A program made the translations under genes and the position numbers. A DNA stretch of 60,579 nucleotides, taken from the NCBI GenBank assembly GCA_000432775.1, contig HF990344.1, positions 51,085-111,663 of the forward strand, read 5' to 3'. The notes beneath the pieces are model-generated. The model was not told the DNA's origin. It ran no database searches and saw only the letters and a program-made list of their open reading frames with translations. Position 1 is the first letter of the stretch; the number at the start of each line of letters is the position of its first letter. This DNA comes from Alistipes sp. CAG:831 (lineage in GTDB: Bacteria; Bacteroidota; Bacteroidia; Bacteroidales; UBA932). Shown here piece by piece: positions 16,275-25,291 of this stretch.

Positions 16275-17168
16275 TTATCTTCTACTTCTGCTCATAAGTT
16301 CCTCTGAGCGGGCTTTCCACTGAGCTGCCATATCATCCATTTCCAGAATCTCACACGCTACGGAGAGATTGTGCGCGGCACAGGCTGCCCTGCGGACATC
16401 CGGACTGTCGGCCTCTCCGTACCATATTTCCATAGCCTTCTCCCACTCGAAAAGATAAGCCAGACGGCAGGCTTCATTCCACTTGTTGTCGTCATATACG
16501 TAAAGCATCTTGTTGACCGTCTCCCATCTTGGCAGAAATCTCTCAGCCAGGCTTCCACCCATAGAACGGAACGAGCTGCCCAACTCACTGTCCACCCTTT
16601 CCACAGCCCTGAGACGTGTCAGAGGCACATCCGAAAGCAGGGTCCACTCCATGACGTCATTATCAGTCCAGGCCGCCACCGGCTCCGGTTCGCGGCTGTC
16701 GAAGACCTGTATCCTTATACTGTAAGGCAACGAGACCACTGTCTGCTGCATAAAGCCTCCCTGGACATATGCCTTCTCATCCGGAATCTCCACCGAAAAC
16801 TCTCCCACAGACATCGAGTCCGCCACGATCAGGAACTCCACTCCTGAAGCTGCATGAAGATACTCGACATCATCCCTCAAACCTGTGTTGATCTCATCAG
16901 CATACATGGAATAGACCGGCACTGATCCGGTGTCCAGTCCGAGGTCAGCCTCAAGTCTCTCCGCAATCCCGACGGCCAGTGCCGAAAGCAGGGCGGAATC
17001 ACTGTCTCCGCGCTGCACCAGGGAGACTACTCCGGGGAGCGTTCCCTGAAAATCAACGGCATTCTCCCCACCCGTCATTCTCTCGACGGGCAGTGTATAG
17101 GTCACGGGACCGCACGACGTCACCGCCAGCATCAGCGGCAGGACGGCTGTCAGCAAGAACTTCTTCAT
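16275..17168 (-). CDS. DUF6340-like lipoprotein
   Basis: 297 residues with a lipoprotein signal (MLAVTSCGP, Cys19). The C-terminus has helical repeats (YDDNKWNEACRLAYLFEWEKAMEIWYG, then CAAHNLSVACEILEMDDMAAQWKAR) that look TPR-like and match the DUF6340 group of Bacteroidota lipoproteins. The middle is beta-rich (VEFLIVADSMSVGEFSVE). Function unknown; probably outer-membrane anchored. It lies in the yajC operon between rimO and yicC. Confidence 0.65.
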   Translation of the reverse strand: MKKFLLTAVLPLMLAVTSCGPVTYTLPVERMTGGENAVDFQGTLPGVVSLVQRGDSDSALLSALAVGIAERLEADLGLDTGSVPVYSMYADEINTGLRDDVEYLHAASGVEFLIVADSMSVGEFSVEIPDEKAYVQGGFMQQTVVSLPYSIRIQVFDSREPEPVAAWTDNDVMEWTLLSDVPLTRLRAVERVDSELGSSFRSMGGSLAERFLPRWETVNKMLYVYDDNKWNEACRLAYLFEWEKAMEIWYGEADSPDVRRAACAAHNLSVACEILEMDDMAAQWKARSEELMSRSRR

Positions 17169-17186
17169 CTTTTATTCTCCTATATA

Positions 17187-18512
17187 TTACAATAATTCAG
17201 CAGTAAGGTCATACTCATCCGCCCCCGTCACGCGCACATCCACAAAGCTGCCGGGCTCGGGAAGGGGTCTTCCCTCAGGGCATCCGACCGTCACCTCGCC
17301 GTCCACTTCGGGAGCCTCTCCGGAAGTCCGTCCGGAACATGTCCTTTCCTCCGGATCGCAGGTGTCGATCAGGACCTTTTCTATGGATCCTATACGGCTT
17401 TCATTGTACCTCAATGATATAGAGGCCTGCAGCTCCATCAGCTCGTCCAGCCGTTCCTGCTTGACGGACTCCGGTACTGCATCCTTCAAATTCTGTGCCC
17501 CCCAGGTTCCCTCCTCCTCCGAATATGCAAAGGCTCCCAGCCGCTCGAAACGGCTGTCCCTGACAAAGGCGAGCAGGTCGTCGAACTCTTCCTCACCCTC
17601 CCCGGGATGCCCTACCATCATGGTAGTTCTCAGGACAATCCCCGGAACTGCCCGGCGGATATTCTCCACCAGTCTCCTGGTACCTGCCCCGTCTATGGAA
17701 CGGCGCATGGCCCTGAGCACAGGATCCGCCGAATGCTGGAGGGGTATGTCGAGGTATTTGCATATCTTCGGAGATGATGCCATTATCTCAAGTACATCCC
17801 TGGGGAAAGCGGCGGGATAGGAGTACAGCAGGCGTATCCACTCTATTCCGGAAATTCCGGTAAGGCGGTCCAGAAGACGGCCCAGCCGCCTCTCGCCGTA
17901 CAGGTCCAGACCATAGAATGTGGTATCCTGGGCTATTACTATCAACTCCCTGACCCCTTTGTCGGCAAGAGCGGATGCCTCTTCCAGGAGCTTCTCCTCG
18001 GGGACTGACACGTGCCTGCCGCGTATACCCGGAATGGCACAGTAGGAACAGCTCCGGTCACAGCCCTCGGAAATCTTCAAATAGGCATAGTGCCCTGGAG
18101 TTGTCAGGTATCGCCTGGTCTCCAGGGCCGGGTCCGGCTTGACCGACAGTGCTTTCAGCAACGGTTCAATGGAAAATGCTCCGAAAAATCCGTCTACTTC
18201 GGGAATCTCGGCAGGCAGCTCGGCAGAATATCTCTGTGAAAGACAGCCCATGACATAGACCTTGGAGACAACTCCTTTCTGCTTGGCCTCAACGGCTTCG
18301 AGGATGGCGTCGACAGACTCTTCCTTAGCGTCGAGAATAAATCCACAGGTGTTGATAATGAGTACATCCACCCCGGCATCCTCAAGAGGAATCTCTTCCG
18401 GAGACACCTCCCACCCGGCCGCGGCGAGCTGCATCAGCAGATGCTCGGAGTCCACACGGTTCTTCGAGCAGCCCATGGTCACCACCCGGACTCTTTTGCC
18501 TCCGGCACTCAT
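17187..18512 (-). CDS. rimO: Ribosomal protein S12 methylthiotransferase RimO
   Basis: 441 residues from the ATG at 18512, one base after the stop of the upstream gene; longer upstream starts overlap that gene and are not needed. The N-terminal MTTase domain has MGCSKNRVDSE and a NTCGF Cys; the radical SAM domain has CDRSCSYCAIPGIRGRHVS (CxxxCxxC for the 4Fe-4S cluster); a C-terminal TRAM domain follows. RimO adds a methylthio group to an Asp of ribosomal protein S12 (rpsL product). The MGCSKN plus GIRG pattern separates RimO from MiaB. Confidence 0.93.
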   Translation of the reverse strand: MSAGGKRVRVVTMGCSKNRVDSEHLLMQLAAAGWEVSPEEIPLEDAGVDVLIINTCGFILDAKEESVDAILEAVEAKQKGVVSKVYVMGCLSQRYSAELPAEIPEVDGFFGAFSIEPLLKALSVKPDPALETRRYLTTPGHYAYLKISEGCDRSCSYCAIPGIRGRHVSVPEEKLLEEASALADKGVRELIVIAQDTTFYGLDLYGERRLGRLLDRLTGISGIEWIRLLYSYPAAFPRDVLEIMASSPKICKYLDIPLQHSADPVLRAMRRSIDGAGTRRLVENIRRAVPGIVLRTTMMVGHPGEGEEEFDDLLAFVRDSRFERLGAFAYSEEEGTWGAQNLKDAVPESVKQERLDELMELQASISLRYNESRIGSIEKVLIDTCDPEERTCSGRTSGEAPEVDGEVTVGCPEGRPLPEPGSFVDVRVTGADEYDLTAELL

Positions 18513-18513
18513 G

Positions 18514-18933
18514 CTATTCCTCCTCCTTGGTCTCCTCCTCTGTCCCGAAGTCCAGGGAGGCATACTGCCTGAGCTGATTGTACCAGGTCACGACCTTCTT
18601 CATATGGGAAGGATAGAAGCGGTCAGAATCGTATCCGGGAAGAGCCTTGTCGAAGAATTCCTTCAGAACCTTGGAGTCCGACTTGGCGTCAGGCGCGCTG
18701 TCCTCACCCAGGATTTCCTTCATCTTCAGAAGCACGTCCTTGAGAGGGGTCTCTCCGTCCTCGGTGTAGATGGAGATATCAGACAGGGATGACACCTTGG
18801 CATGGGGGCCGAATACCGTCCGGCGTCCTGTGAGCAACGATTCTGCGATCATGCCGTTGCGGGCCTGGGACACATAACGGTAAAGTCCCTGTTCACCCGT
18901 AATTGAGAGTATTTGCTGTAAATCTGTTTTCAT
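18514..18933 (-). CDS. DUF5606 domain protein
   Basis: 139 residues beginning LQQILSITGEQGLYRYVSQARNGMIAESL, the signature of the Bacteroidota DUF5606 family, with an acidic C-terminus (TEEETKEEE). No signal peptide, so cytoplasmic. It is commonly found beside coaE in Bacteroidales, as here (17 bases after coaE). Function unknown. Confidence 0.85.
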   Translation of the reverse strand: MKTDLQQILSITGEQGLYRYVSQARNGMIAESLLTGRRTVFGPHAKVSSLSDISIYTEDGETPLKDVLLKMKEILGEDSAPDAKSDSKVLKEFFDKALPGYDSDRFYPSHMKKVVTWYNQLRQYASLDFGTEEETKEEE

Positions 18934-18950
18934 TTTATTGTTTGATTTGG

Positions 18951-19562
18951 TTATTGAACATTCATTTTCAAATAGACCTCCCGAACCTGCGGCAGCAGGG
19001 GATGACGGAAGTCCGAAACTATGATAAAATCCGAGACTGCCGTACGGCGCTCATCGCTCCATTGGTTTGCCATCCGCTCCAGAACCTGGCCGCGAGTCAT
19101 GGCAGAGCGCTGCATGACTCTACCGACCCTCACCTCCAGCGGGCATGTCACGGTAAGGACCTTATCGGCAATTCCTCCCAGGGCCGGTTTCTCCAGATAG
19201 ACGGCAGACTCCATGATGACGAACCGGGCGGCATCCGGAACTCCTTCCAGAACCTGCTCCTGATCCGCCTTCCACCGCTGGAAATCCGCAATAACCCTGG
19301 GAAACACGACCGCTTCCACATCCGCCAGAAGCCTCCTGTCGGAAAAAATCCTCGATGCCATATACCCTCTGTCGATGACCCCGTTCCTGAGCAGTCCGTC
19401 TCCAAGAATATCCTGGAGTCTGGCCAGGAGCCCGGTATCCGAGGCATACAGTCCCTTGGTCCTGGAGTCCGCATCGTATACGGGGACACCCATCGCGGCC
19501 AGCATCCGCACGACATAGCTTTTGCCGCTGCCTATACCTCCTGTAACCGCCAAAGTACGCAT
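18951..19562 (-). CDS. coaE: Dephospho-CoA kinase
   Basis: 203 residues. ATG at 19562 overlaps the ybbR stop as TGATG, so the two genes are translationally coupled; the GTG one codon upstream is an alternative start. P-loop TGGIGSGKS is at the N-terminus, followed by VYDADSRTK, where the Asp is the catalytic base of the family. It phosphorylates the 3'-OH of dephospho-CoA, the last step of CoA biosynthesis. Confidence 0.95.
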   Translation of the reverse strand: MRTLAVTGGIGSGKSYVVRMLAAMGVPVYDADSRTKGLYASDTGLLARLQDILGDGLLRNGVIDRGYMASRIFSDRRLLADVEAVVFPRVIADFQRWKADQEQVLEGVPDAARFVIMESAVYLEKPALGGIADKVLTVTCPLEVRVGRVMQRSAMTRGQVLERMANQWSDERRTAVSDFIIVSDFRHPLLPQVREVYLKMNVQ

Positions 19563-20548
19563 CACTGCCCTCCGTTGTTATCCAGCAGTATGCAGTCCAC
19601 ATACCTGGGAGATATCTCCCAAGAGATCACTCCGTCCGGTACAGATACCAGTTCCGGGACCAGTTCTGACTCCATGGTCTTGATGAAATCCGCATAGTCC
19701 ACGGCCAGCACAAAATCATCAGGGCTGTACTGGGTACTGCTGAAAATCCGCCTGAATGTAATCCGCACTGTGGACGGAAAGACTATCAGGTCCTTGTCCT
19801 CGGGCACACCCACGGACGTCACCGGGACATCCACGGACTCCTCTATATACCGGACTACATTCAGTGAATAATAGATATTGTCCTCAGAGAACTCCACCCG
19901 GCGTATGGGCATAAGCCCGCTTATGCCCTGTATCGGGCCGTCCACTCCGGATGCAGAGATAGTCATGGTCATCACTGAGTCCACCGTCTCGAGCAGACGT
20001 GCGTCTCCGTATATGTCCACGCTGTCCGGCCGCAGCTCTATACGGCCTAAAGGCATGTACTGTCCGTCGAACGATATGGATGTGCGGGGAGCGACAGGGA
20101 CTCTCTTGCTGACCATTCTCGGGAAATTGAAATCCATTGACTCCGTTACTATGAACTCCAGATCCACGTTGCCGCCGAGAGCCTCGACGATATTGCTCTT
20201 GATGTTCTCGCAGGTCACGGAAAATGCATCGCCATCCTTATGTACCAGAGCCGTAACAGGCGCATTTACCTTGAGAGTCTTGCGGCGTCCTATGCGCTGG
20301 CGCAGGATATAATAGCCCTCGGAGCGCCCCCTGACGATCAGAAGGTCCTCCGAAGCCGCGCTCCTGGAACGTCCCTCGAGGGACGAGGTCAGTTCCACAT
20401 TGTACTCAAAGAATACGGAATACTGCAGTGACAGGCTGTGCAGCAGCCATATAATAAAAGCAAGAAGGATGGAAAGGAGCAGCAGCATCCACTCCTTCCC
20501 GTCCTTGCGCTCTCTGTCATTGCCTGTGATTCCGTTTCCCGAAGTCAT
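19562..20548 (-). CDS. YbbR-like domain membrane protein
   Basis: 328 residues; start chosen at the ATG 20548, with a GTG one codon upstream. One N-terminal membrane helix (WMLLLLSILLAFIIWLLHSL, about residues 20-39) is followed by tandem YbbR-like beta domains facing the periplasm. In Firmicutes, YbbR (CdaR) regulates cyclic-di-AMP synthesis; a Bacteroidota role is not established. It lies between yajC and coaE, an arrangement conserved in this order. Confidence 0.8.
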   Translation of the reverse strand: MTSGNGITGNDRERKDGKEWMLLLLSILLAFIIWLLHSLSLQYSVFFEYNVELTSSLEGRSRSAASEDLLIVRGRSEGYYILRQRIGRRKTLKVNAPVTALVHKDGDAFSVTCENIKSNIVEALGGNVDLEFIVTESMDFNFPRMVSKRVPVAPRTSISFDGQYMPLGRIELRPDSVDIYGDARLLETVDSVMTMTISASGVDGPIQGISGLMPIRRVEFSEDNIYYSLNVVRYIEESVDVPVTSVGVPEDKDLIVFPSTVRITFRRIFSSTQYSPDDFVLAVDYADFIKTMESELVPELVSVPDGVISWEISPRYVDCILLDNNGGQ

Positions 20549-20560
20549 CACTGGGCTGTA

Positions 20561-20896
20561 TTACTTGTTCTGGACGTCGGTGATATCCTTGACTACGGAA
20601 GACTTGTCCACACGGATCTTCACGTTGGCGTCAATCTCCACTACAAGGAATGTGTCCTTGACCTCGGCAACGGTTCCGTAGATACCGCCTACAGTCACGA
20701 TTCTGTCTCCTTTCTTCAGGGACTCTCTCCACTTCACGACCTCTTTCTGCTTCTTCTGCTGAGGACGGACCATGAAGAAATACATCACCACGAAGATAAG
20801 AATCATCAGTATCAGGAAAGAGTACTGCTGGAAGAAAGTAGGCTCACCCTGAGGCTGTGCCTGAGCCTGGAGAAGGAACATTGTAATAAGATTCAT
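20561..20896 (-). CDS. yajC: Preprotein translocase subunit YajC
   Basis: 111 residues: one membrane helix (FLILMILIFVVMYFFMVRPQQKK) and the YajC beta domain (LKKGDRIVTVGGIYGTV). Accessory subunit of the SecDF-YajC translocon in the inner membrane. It heads the eight-gene operon, with its own promoter in the gap after nusB. Confidence 0.93.
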   Translation of the reverse strand: MNLITMFLLQAQAQPQGEPTFFQQYSFLILMILIFVVMYFFMVRPQQKKQKEVVKWRESLKKGDRIVTVGGIYGTVAEVKDTFLVVEIDANVKIRVDKSSVVKDITDVQNK

Positions 20897-20921
20897 TTTG
20901 CGTTTCTTTTAATTAAGTGAA

Positions 20922-20929
20922 CAAATATA
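20922..20929 (-). promoter_or_regulatory. Putative -7 box of the yajC operon
   Basis: TATATTTG on the minus strand (TAnnTTTG), 25 bases before the yajC ATG and outside the nusB gene. Confidence 0.6.
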
Positions 20930-20939
20930 GGAAATTTTT

Positions 20940-21890
20940 CTAATTCTCAATAAGTCCCCGGCCGGTCTTGACCACTTCTCCCGAATCCACCATACGGCGG
21001 AGGATTCGGTCCAGAAGACCGTTGACAAACACCTTGCTGTTGAGCGTGCTGTAGAACTTGGATATCTCCACGTACTCGTTGATAGTCACCTTGAGAGGGA
21101 TGTTGGGGAAACGTACGGCCTCGGCTATGCCCTGCACTATCAGGACCAGGTCGGTGGTGACCACCCTGTCGGGGTCCCAGTTGCTGGTGTTTGAAACCAC
21201 CATATCCATGTACTTGCCGTACCCTCTGAAAGAGGCGCGCAGCAGCTCCACCGCAAACTCCCGGTCATCATCCTTGAGGAACACCCCGGGCACCGGCATC
21301 GTACCGCGGGCACGGAGCACCTCCAGACCGCGTACTATGGCAGAGAGCACGAAGCCAAGGTCATCTGTCCAGTAGACCGACATATCCTCGAGAGTGGAGG
21401 CCAGGTCCTCATTGTCCTCAAAAAGTTCGAGGTCAGAGAACATCCTGATGAACAGGGAGCAGTCCTCCTCCATGGACGACTCCTGGGACTCCATGTATTC
21501 TTTAAAATAGTCGCGGGCCGAGAGAGCCTGGAGAGTCTTCCTGATGAAAGACTGAAGGTCCTCGTTCCACATCAGGCCGTGGTCCTCGCAGAACTTGACG
21601 AAGCGCGGGTCTCCGGCCAGATAGGCAGACACCCGGTTCTCCGCGAACTTGCGGTTGGGATTGCGTTCCTCTGGCGTAGGATTGAACTTCATGAGTCCTG
21701 TCTCAATCCTGCTTACGGCCGCATTGCGCAAGGCCACCGCAGCATTCAGCATAAAATAGTATAAATGGAGTGTTTTCTCACACGAATAGTTCAGTGTTTT
21801 CTCGGCTTCTATCAGAGAATCAGAGCCTGAGGTCACAGAACTGTAAAGAACTTTAAAAACTTTTATCCTTATCAGACGACGGTTGAGCAT
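20940..21890 (-). CDS. nusB: Transcription antitermination factor NusB
   Basis: 316 residues, about twice the length of E. coli NusB, as is usual for Bacteroidota. The start MLNRRLIRIKVFKVLYS matches family members, and the C-terminal all-helical NusB domain has DLVLIVQGIAEAVRFPNIPLKVTINEYVEISKFYST followed by NGLLDRILR. It takes part in rRNA antitermination with NusE/S10. It reads away from the DUF3276 gene from a shared intergenic region. Confidence 0.9.
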   Translation of the reverse strand: MLNRRLIRIKVFKVLYSSVTSGSDSLIEAEKTLNYSCEKTLHLYYFMLNAAVALRNAAVSRIETGLMKFNPTPEERNPNRKFAENRVSAYLAGDPRFVKFCEDHGLMWNEDLQSFIRKTLQALSARDYFKEYMESQESSMEEDCSLFIRMFSDLELFEDNEDLASTLEDMSVYWTDDLGFVLSAIVRGLEVLRARGTMPVPGVFLKDDDREFAVELLRASFRGYGKYMDMVVSNTSNWDPDRVVTTDLVLIVQGIAEAVRFPNIPLKVTINEYVEISKFYSTLNSKVFVNGLLDRILRRMVDSGEVVKTGRGLIEN

Positions 21891-21912
21891 ACAATATTTT
21901 TAAAACATTTTG

Positions 21913-21920
21913 CAAATATA
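21913..21920 (-). promoter_or_regulatory. Putative -7 box of nusB
   Basis: TATATTTG on the minus strand, 22 bases before the nusB start. It is back to back with the DUF3276 promoter. Confidence 0.55.
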
Positions 21921-21942
21921 CTTTTTAGATGAGAAAAAACTC

Positions 21943-21950
21943 TATCTTTG
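21943..21950 (+). promoter_or_regulatory. Putative -7 box of the DUF3276 gene
   Basis: TATCTTTG matches TAnnTTTG. The ATG follows 27 bases later after an A/T-rich leader (aaatttaattaaa), typical of strongly translated Bacteroidota genes that lack a Shine-Dalgarno sequence. Confidence 0.6.
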
Positions 21951-21977
21951 TGTCAAATTTTATAAAATTTAATTAAA

Positions 21978-22358
21978 ATGTATTCAGAAGACATTGATAA
22001 TGCAGCAGCTATGGAGCGCAACGGAGACGATGTATATTCAAGGCCGGTGCGTGCGGGAAAAAGGACATACTTTTTCGATGTGAAGGCAACCAAGGGCAAC
22101 GACTACTACCTCACTATCACTGAGAGCAAGAGGAGAATAGAGAAAGACGGCCGTTTTGCCTACGACAAACATAAAATATTCCTCTACAAGGAAGACTTCG
22201 AGAAGTTCACCCAGGGACTTGAGGAGGTAATAGCTTTCATCAAGGAGAAATGCCCCATTCCCGTAGTCGAAAGGACCATGGACGAAGACCAGCACGGCCC
22301 GGTATCCAGGGAGGAAGACGGACCTAAGTTTTCCAGCGTAAACTTCGAGGAGCTTTAG
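21978..22358 (+). CDS. DUF3276 (PUR-domain-like) nucleic-acid-binding protein
   Basis: 126 residues with the PUR-like fold motifs RTYFFDVKATKGNDYYLTITESKR and KIFLYKEDFEKFTQGLEEV. PUR-domain proteins bind single-stranded DNA or RNA (Borrelia BpuR is a relative). Its strong promoter and A/T-rich leader suggest abundant expression. Its stop codon overlaps that of the convergent SDR gene by two bases. Confidence 0.85.
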   Translation: MYSEDIDNAAAMERNGDDVYSRPVRAGKRTYFFDVKATKGNDYYLTITESKRRIEKDGRFAYDKHKIFLYKEDFEKFTQGLEEVIAFIKEKCPIPVVERTMDEDQHGPVSREEDGPKFSSVNFEEL

Positions 22359-23107
22359 AACATGTCCTTGTAGGGCCGGAAGAAACGACCCGAGAATACC
22401 CACAGCGGAGACGGCAGAAGACGCATAAGCAGGCCGAGCGCGGCCCAGCGTCTGTCTATCACCGCTGTTTTTTTTCTGCGTTCTATCGCACGCACTATCA
22501 TCGCGGCGGCTTTCTCCTTGCGCACTGTCATGGGGAAATGCCGCCCATGTATGAAATCAGTATCTACGAAACCGGGCTTGACAGCCGTCAGGCTTATATC
22601 CGCTTTCCTGATTACAGCCAGCTGCCGGAGAGTCTCCAGATAGAAAGCCTCGAATTTCTTTGTGGCCGAATATGCCGGGCATACCCCTAAAGGCAGGATT
22701 GAGGCAACTGACGAGATGACGGCCAGATGTCCTCGGAGTCCGTTCTGAGCCCAGTAATTGAACAGCCATACAGCACAACGTACAAACCCCTTGGCATTGA
22801 CATCTATCTGACCCAGCTCGAGTTCCGGTTCCAGTTCGGTATTGGTATGTCCGTATCCAGACGAATAAAGGCAGATGTCCACACCTCCCATTCTTTCCAC
22901 CAGTTCCTCAAGGCAAAGGGAAGCCGACGGGTAGGCTACATCGAACTTACTGGTGAAAACCTTCCCTTCCGGAGCACCGGCGGCAATCTCTTCTAGGAGA
23001 GCCTCCCTGCGTCCAGTAACTCCTACCCTGTGCCCCTGACGGATGTATATCTCCGCCACTGCGCGGCCTATGCCGGAAGTGGCGCCTATTATTATGATAT
23101 TCTTCAT
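22355..23107 (-). CDS. Short-chain dehydrogenase/reductase
   Basis: 250 residues with an NAD(P)-binding glycine motif (IIGATSGIGRAVAE), catalytic Ser in VISSVAS and the YSATK motif (Tyr, Lys). The C-terminus is hydrophobic and basic (LGLLMRLLPSPLWVF), suggesting membrane association. Substrate not predictable from sequence. A run of eight T's lies in the gene around 22467-22475. Confidence 0.85.
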   Translation of the reverse strand: MKNIIIIGATSGIGRAVAEIYIRQGHRVGVTGRREALLEEIAAGAPEGKVFTSKFDVAYPSASLCLEELVERMGGVDICLYSSGYGHTNTELEPELELGQIDVNAKGFVRCAVWLFNYWAQNGLRGHLAVISSVASILPLGVCPAYSATKKFEAFYLETLRQLAVIRKADISLTAVKPGFVDTDFIHGRHFPMTVRKEKAAAMIVRAIERRKKTAVIDRRWAALGLLMRLLPSPLWVFSGRFFRPYKDMF

Positions 23108-23125
23108 TGATACGCTATTTTACCG

Positions 23126-23133
23126 CAAAAATA
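23126..23133 (-). promoter_or_regulatory. Putative -7 box of the SDR gene
   Basis: TATTTTTG on the minus strand, 18 bases before the ATG at 23107. Confidence 0.5.
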
Positions 23134-23337
23134 GACAATTCCTGCCTTGAATCCTCCGGCAACGGTAATTTCCGATTATAAAAACGAGTATTTCTCACTC
23201 CGCACATTTTGAGGTATTCCGACCGTCGGGCATTGTATTCCAAAACATTGCATTATATATTTTCTTTCCTTTTTTTATAAACGTCATGCAAAATGAAAAA
23301 TATACGATTCCGACTTTTTTATATCGGAAACGGGCCC

Positions 23338-23345
23338 TACATTTG
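23338..23345 (+). promoter_or_regulatory. Putative -7 box of the fimbrial operon
   Basis: TACATTTG (TAnnTTTG) 56 bases before the first fimbrial ATG. A T-run at about 23315-23320 lies at the -33 distance but lacks the G. The rest of the 290-base upstream gap shows no gene. Confidence 0.55.
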
Positions 23346-23401
23346 CCGTCCCGACCGTCCCCGGGCAGATAGCCTTAATCAACCTTTTAAATAACAGTAC
23401 A

Positions 23402-24469
23402 ATGAGACATTTTACTTCATTCATGGCAGCAGGTGCCTTGATTACCGGCATCCTGTCCACCGGGCTGACTTCATGCCAGCCTGAGAACTGCACCTTGTGC
23501 GGCAACGGGGAACAGCCCTCATCCCTTACATTATCCCTGGAACCGGTCGTGACCAGATCCACCTCGGCACAGAGCGTTGATCAGGACAACAGCATCAACA
23601 CCCTGGACGTCTTTATCTTCCGCTGCGGGGACCCGGACTCCCCGGACTACCATCGCCTGGACACTTATAAAAGATTTGAGGGAGATGCCCTGAACGACCT
23701 TACCCTGTCCACTACTACCGGCGCCAAACTTATCTGCGTAATAGCAAACTCCAACATCAGCACATACGCAGGCATTACCTCCCTGGATGCATTCAGGAGC
23801 CTGACCACACTGCTCAAGGATGAGACCTTGGGAGACTTTACCATGTACGGAGAGACCGAGGAGACGCTGGGAGTCACATCCTCGGTAGCCATCACCGTAA
23901 GCAGACTCATCTCCAGGATATGCGTAACTTCGGTCAAGACCGGTTTCGCCGGTAGTCCTTATGCCGGAATGAGCCTCACGGACTGCCGCCTGTTCCTGGT
24001 CAACGCTCACGGAGAGAAACACATTCACGACGGAAGCTCATCCGCCGTGCCGCTGATACTCAATTCCGGAGGTCTGGTCGGAGAAGACGTCAACAGCACC
24101 GCAGAGGCCGGACTGCTGATGGACAACATCACCGAGGCCATAGGAGAGACCGGATATACAGTACCGCATTACTTCTACACCTTCTCCAACGAGACCGGGG
24201 AAACCGCTTCAGCAACCAAGCTAGTGCTCCAGGCAGATCTGGACGGAGTGACCTACTACTACCCCATTCCTGTCAATCAGGAAGGATACGGATATCTGTC
24301 CGACAACGGACATTACGGCATCCGCTCCAACAGCGTATATTCTTACGGCATCACCGTCACACGCCCCGGCTCGCTGGACCCCGACACCCCTCTGGTACCG
24401 GGAACTCTGGAACTCTCCATAACTGTGGAAGGATGGGATGTCATACCCCATTTTGACAAAGTATTCTAA
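23402..24469 (+). CDS. FimA/Mfa1-type fimbrillin (major fimbrial subunit family)
   Basis: 355 residues, lipoprotein signal (STGLTSC, Cys25) as in FimA-type type V pilins, which are lipidated and then cleaved at an Arg site by an RgpA-like protease. The mature protein is beta-rich with the fimbrillin pattern IDVFIF-like NTLDVFIFRCGD and a C-terminal strand (LELSITVEGWDVIPH) that would be donated to the next subunit. It is the first gene of a three-gene fimbrial operon. It could also be a minor subunit; the exact Mfa class is not resolved. Confidence 0.75.
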   Translation: MRHFTSFMAAGALITGILSTGLTSCQPENCTLCGNGEQPSSLTLSLEPVVTRSTSAQSVDQDNSINTLDVFIFRCGDPDSPDYHRLDTYKRFEGDALNDLTLSTTTGAKLICVIANSNISTYAGITSLDAFRSLTTLLKDETLGDFTMYGETEETLGVTSSVAITVSRLISRICVTSVKTGFAGSPYAGMSLTDCRLFLVNAHGEKHIHDGSSSAVPLILNSGGLVGEDVNSTAEAGLLMDNITEAIGETGYTVPHYFYTFSNETGETASATKLVLQADLDGVTYYYPIPVNQEGYGYLSDNGHYGIRSNSVYSYGITVTRPGSLDPDTPLVPGTLELSITVEGWDVIPHFDKVF

Positions 24470-24480
24470 TCCTGACCGCC

Positions 24481-25287
24481 ATGAAACGAATGATGACGCT
24501 CCTCGTCATCGCGTCTCTGTTTCCGGTCCAGTCCTGTATCCTGGAAGACAGAACGGATTGCCCGACATACCTCACTCTTGAGTTTCCTTCAGTTCCGAAG
24601 GAAGTCGCGCTGATCCATCTGGTCCTCGAACATGAGGACGGGACGGTATATCATGACACAGTGTACAGAGAGGATTATGCCTCGGGCTGCGAACTGCCGG
24701 TCCGCAAGGGAAGACTCAGCATAGCCGCTTTCGGAAATCCGTCCGGAATGTTCTATGACAGAGGCTACACCGTGCCTGAGGGAAGTCAGGCTGACAGCAT
24801 GTACACCTGCTTCCTGACGGCCGAATATCGGTCTGACCTGTCCAGAGATACCGTCACCATGCTGCGGAATTACATCGGACTGCACATCCGCGTACTGGGC
24901 GATACGGTGGAGGAAGACAGTATCCATATATGCGTGGAATCGGCTTCGGTGGGCTACAATCTGCACGGAGACATCATTACCGGCAGATTCAGGCACACTC
25001 CGGCACCGGTACACATACCGGACGACGGCGCCCTGTACTATGAATTCCTCTCCCGCATTACCAGGCAGGACGGAGACGGGCTGTACCTCTCTGTCCTGGC
25101 CTCCCGGAACGGCAGTGACAGACTGCTCGTCAGGACAGGACTTTCCTCCCATCTGCGACAGGCCGGGATAGGCATGGAGGACGCGGAGATGGAGGATCTG
25201 TACGTAACGGTGGACTTCTCCGAAGCGTCCATAAAAGTCAGTCCCGTAGACTGGAATTACTATGAACATGTAGAAATAGAGATTTGA
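24481..25287 (+). CDS. FimB/Mfa2-type fimbrial anchor lipoprotein
   Basis: 268 residues. Lipoprotein signal (FPVQSC, Cys19) followed by the anchor-family start ILEDRTDCPTYLTLEF. The FimB/Mfa2 group anchors and limits the length of type V fimbriae in the outer membrane. It starts 11 bases after the fimbrillin gene and 4 bases before the tip-protein gene, so the three are one operon. Confidence 0.8.
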   Translation: MKRMMTLLVIASLFPVQSCILEDRTDCPTYLTLEFPSVPKEVALIHLVLEHEDGTVYHDTVYREDYASGCELPVRKGRLSIAAFGNPSGMFYDRGYTVPEGSQADSMYTCFLTAEYRSDLSRDTVTMLRNYIGLHIRVLGDTVEEDSIHICVESASVGYNLHGDIITGRFRHTPAPVHIPDDGALYYEFLSRITRQDGDGLYLSVLASRNGSDRLLVRTGLSSHLRQAGIGMEDAEMEDLYVTVDFSEASIKVSPVDWNYYEHVEIEI

Positions 25288-25291
25288 CGCG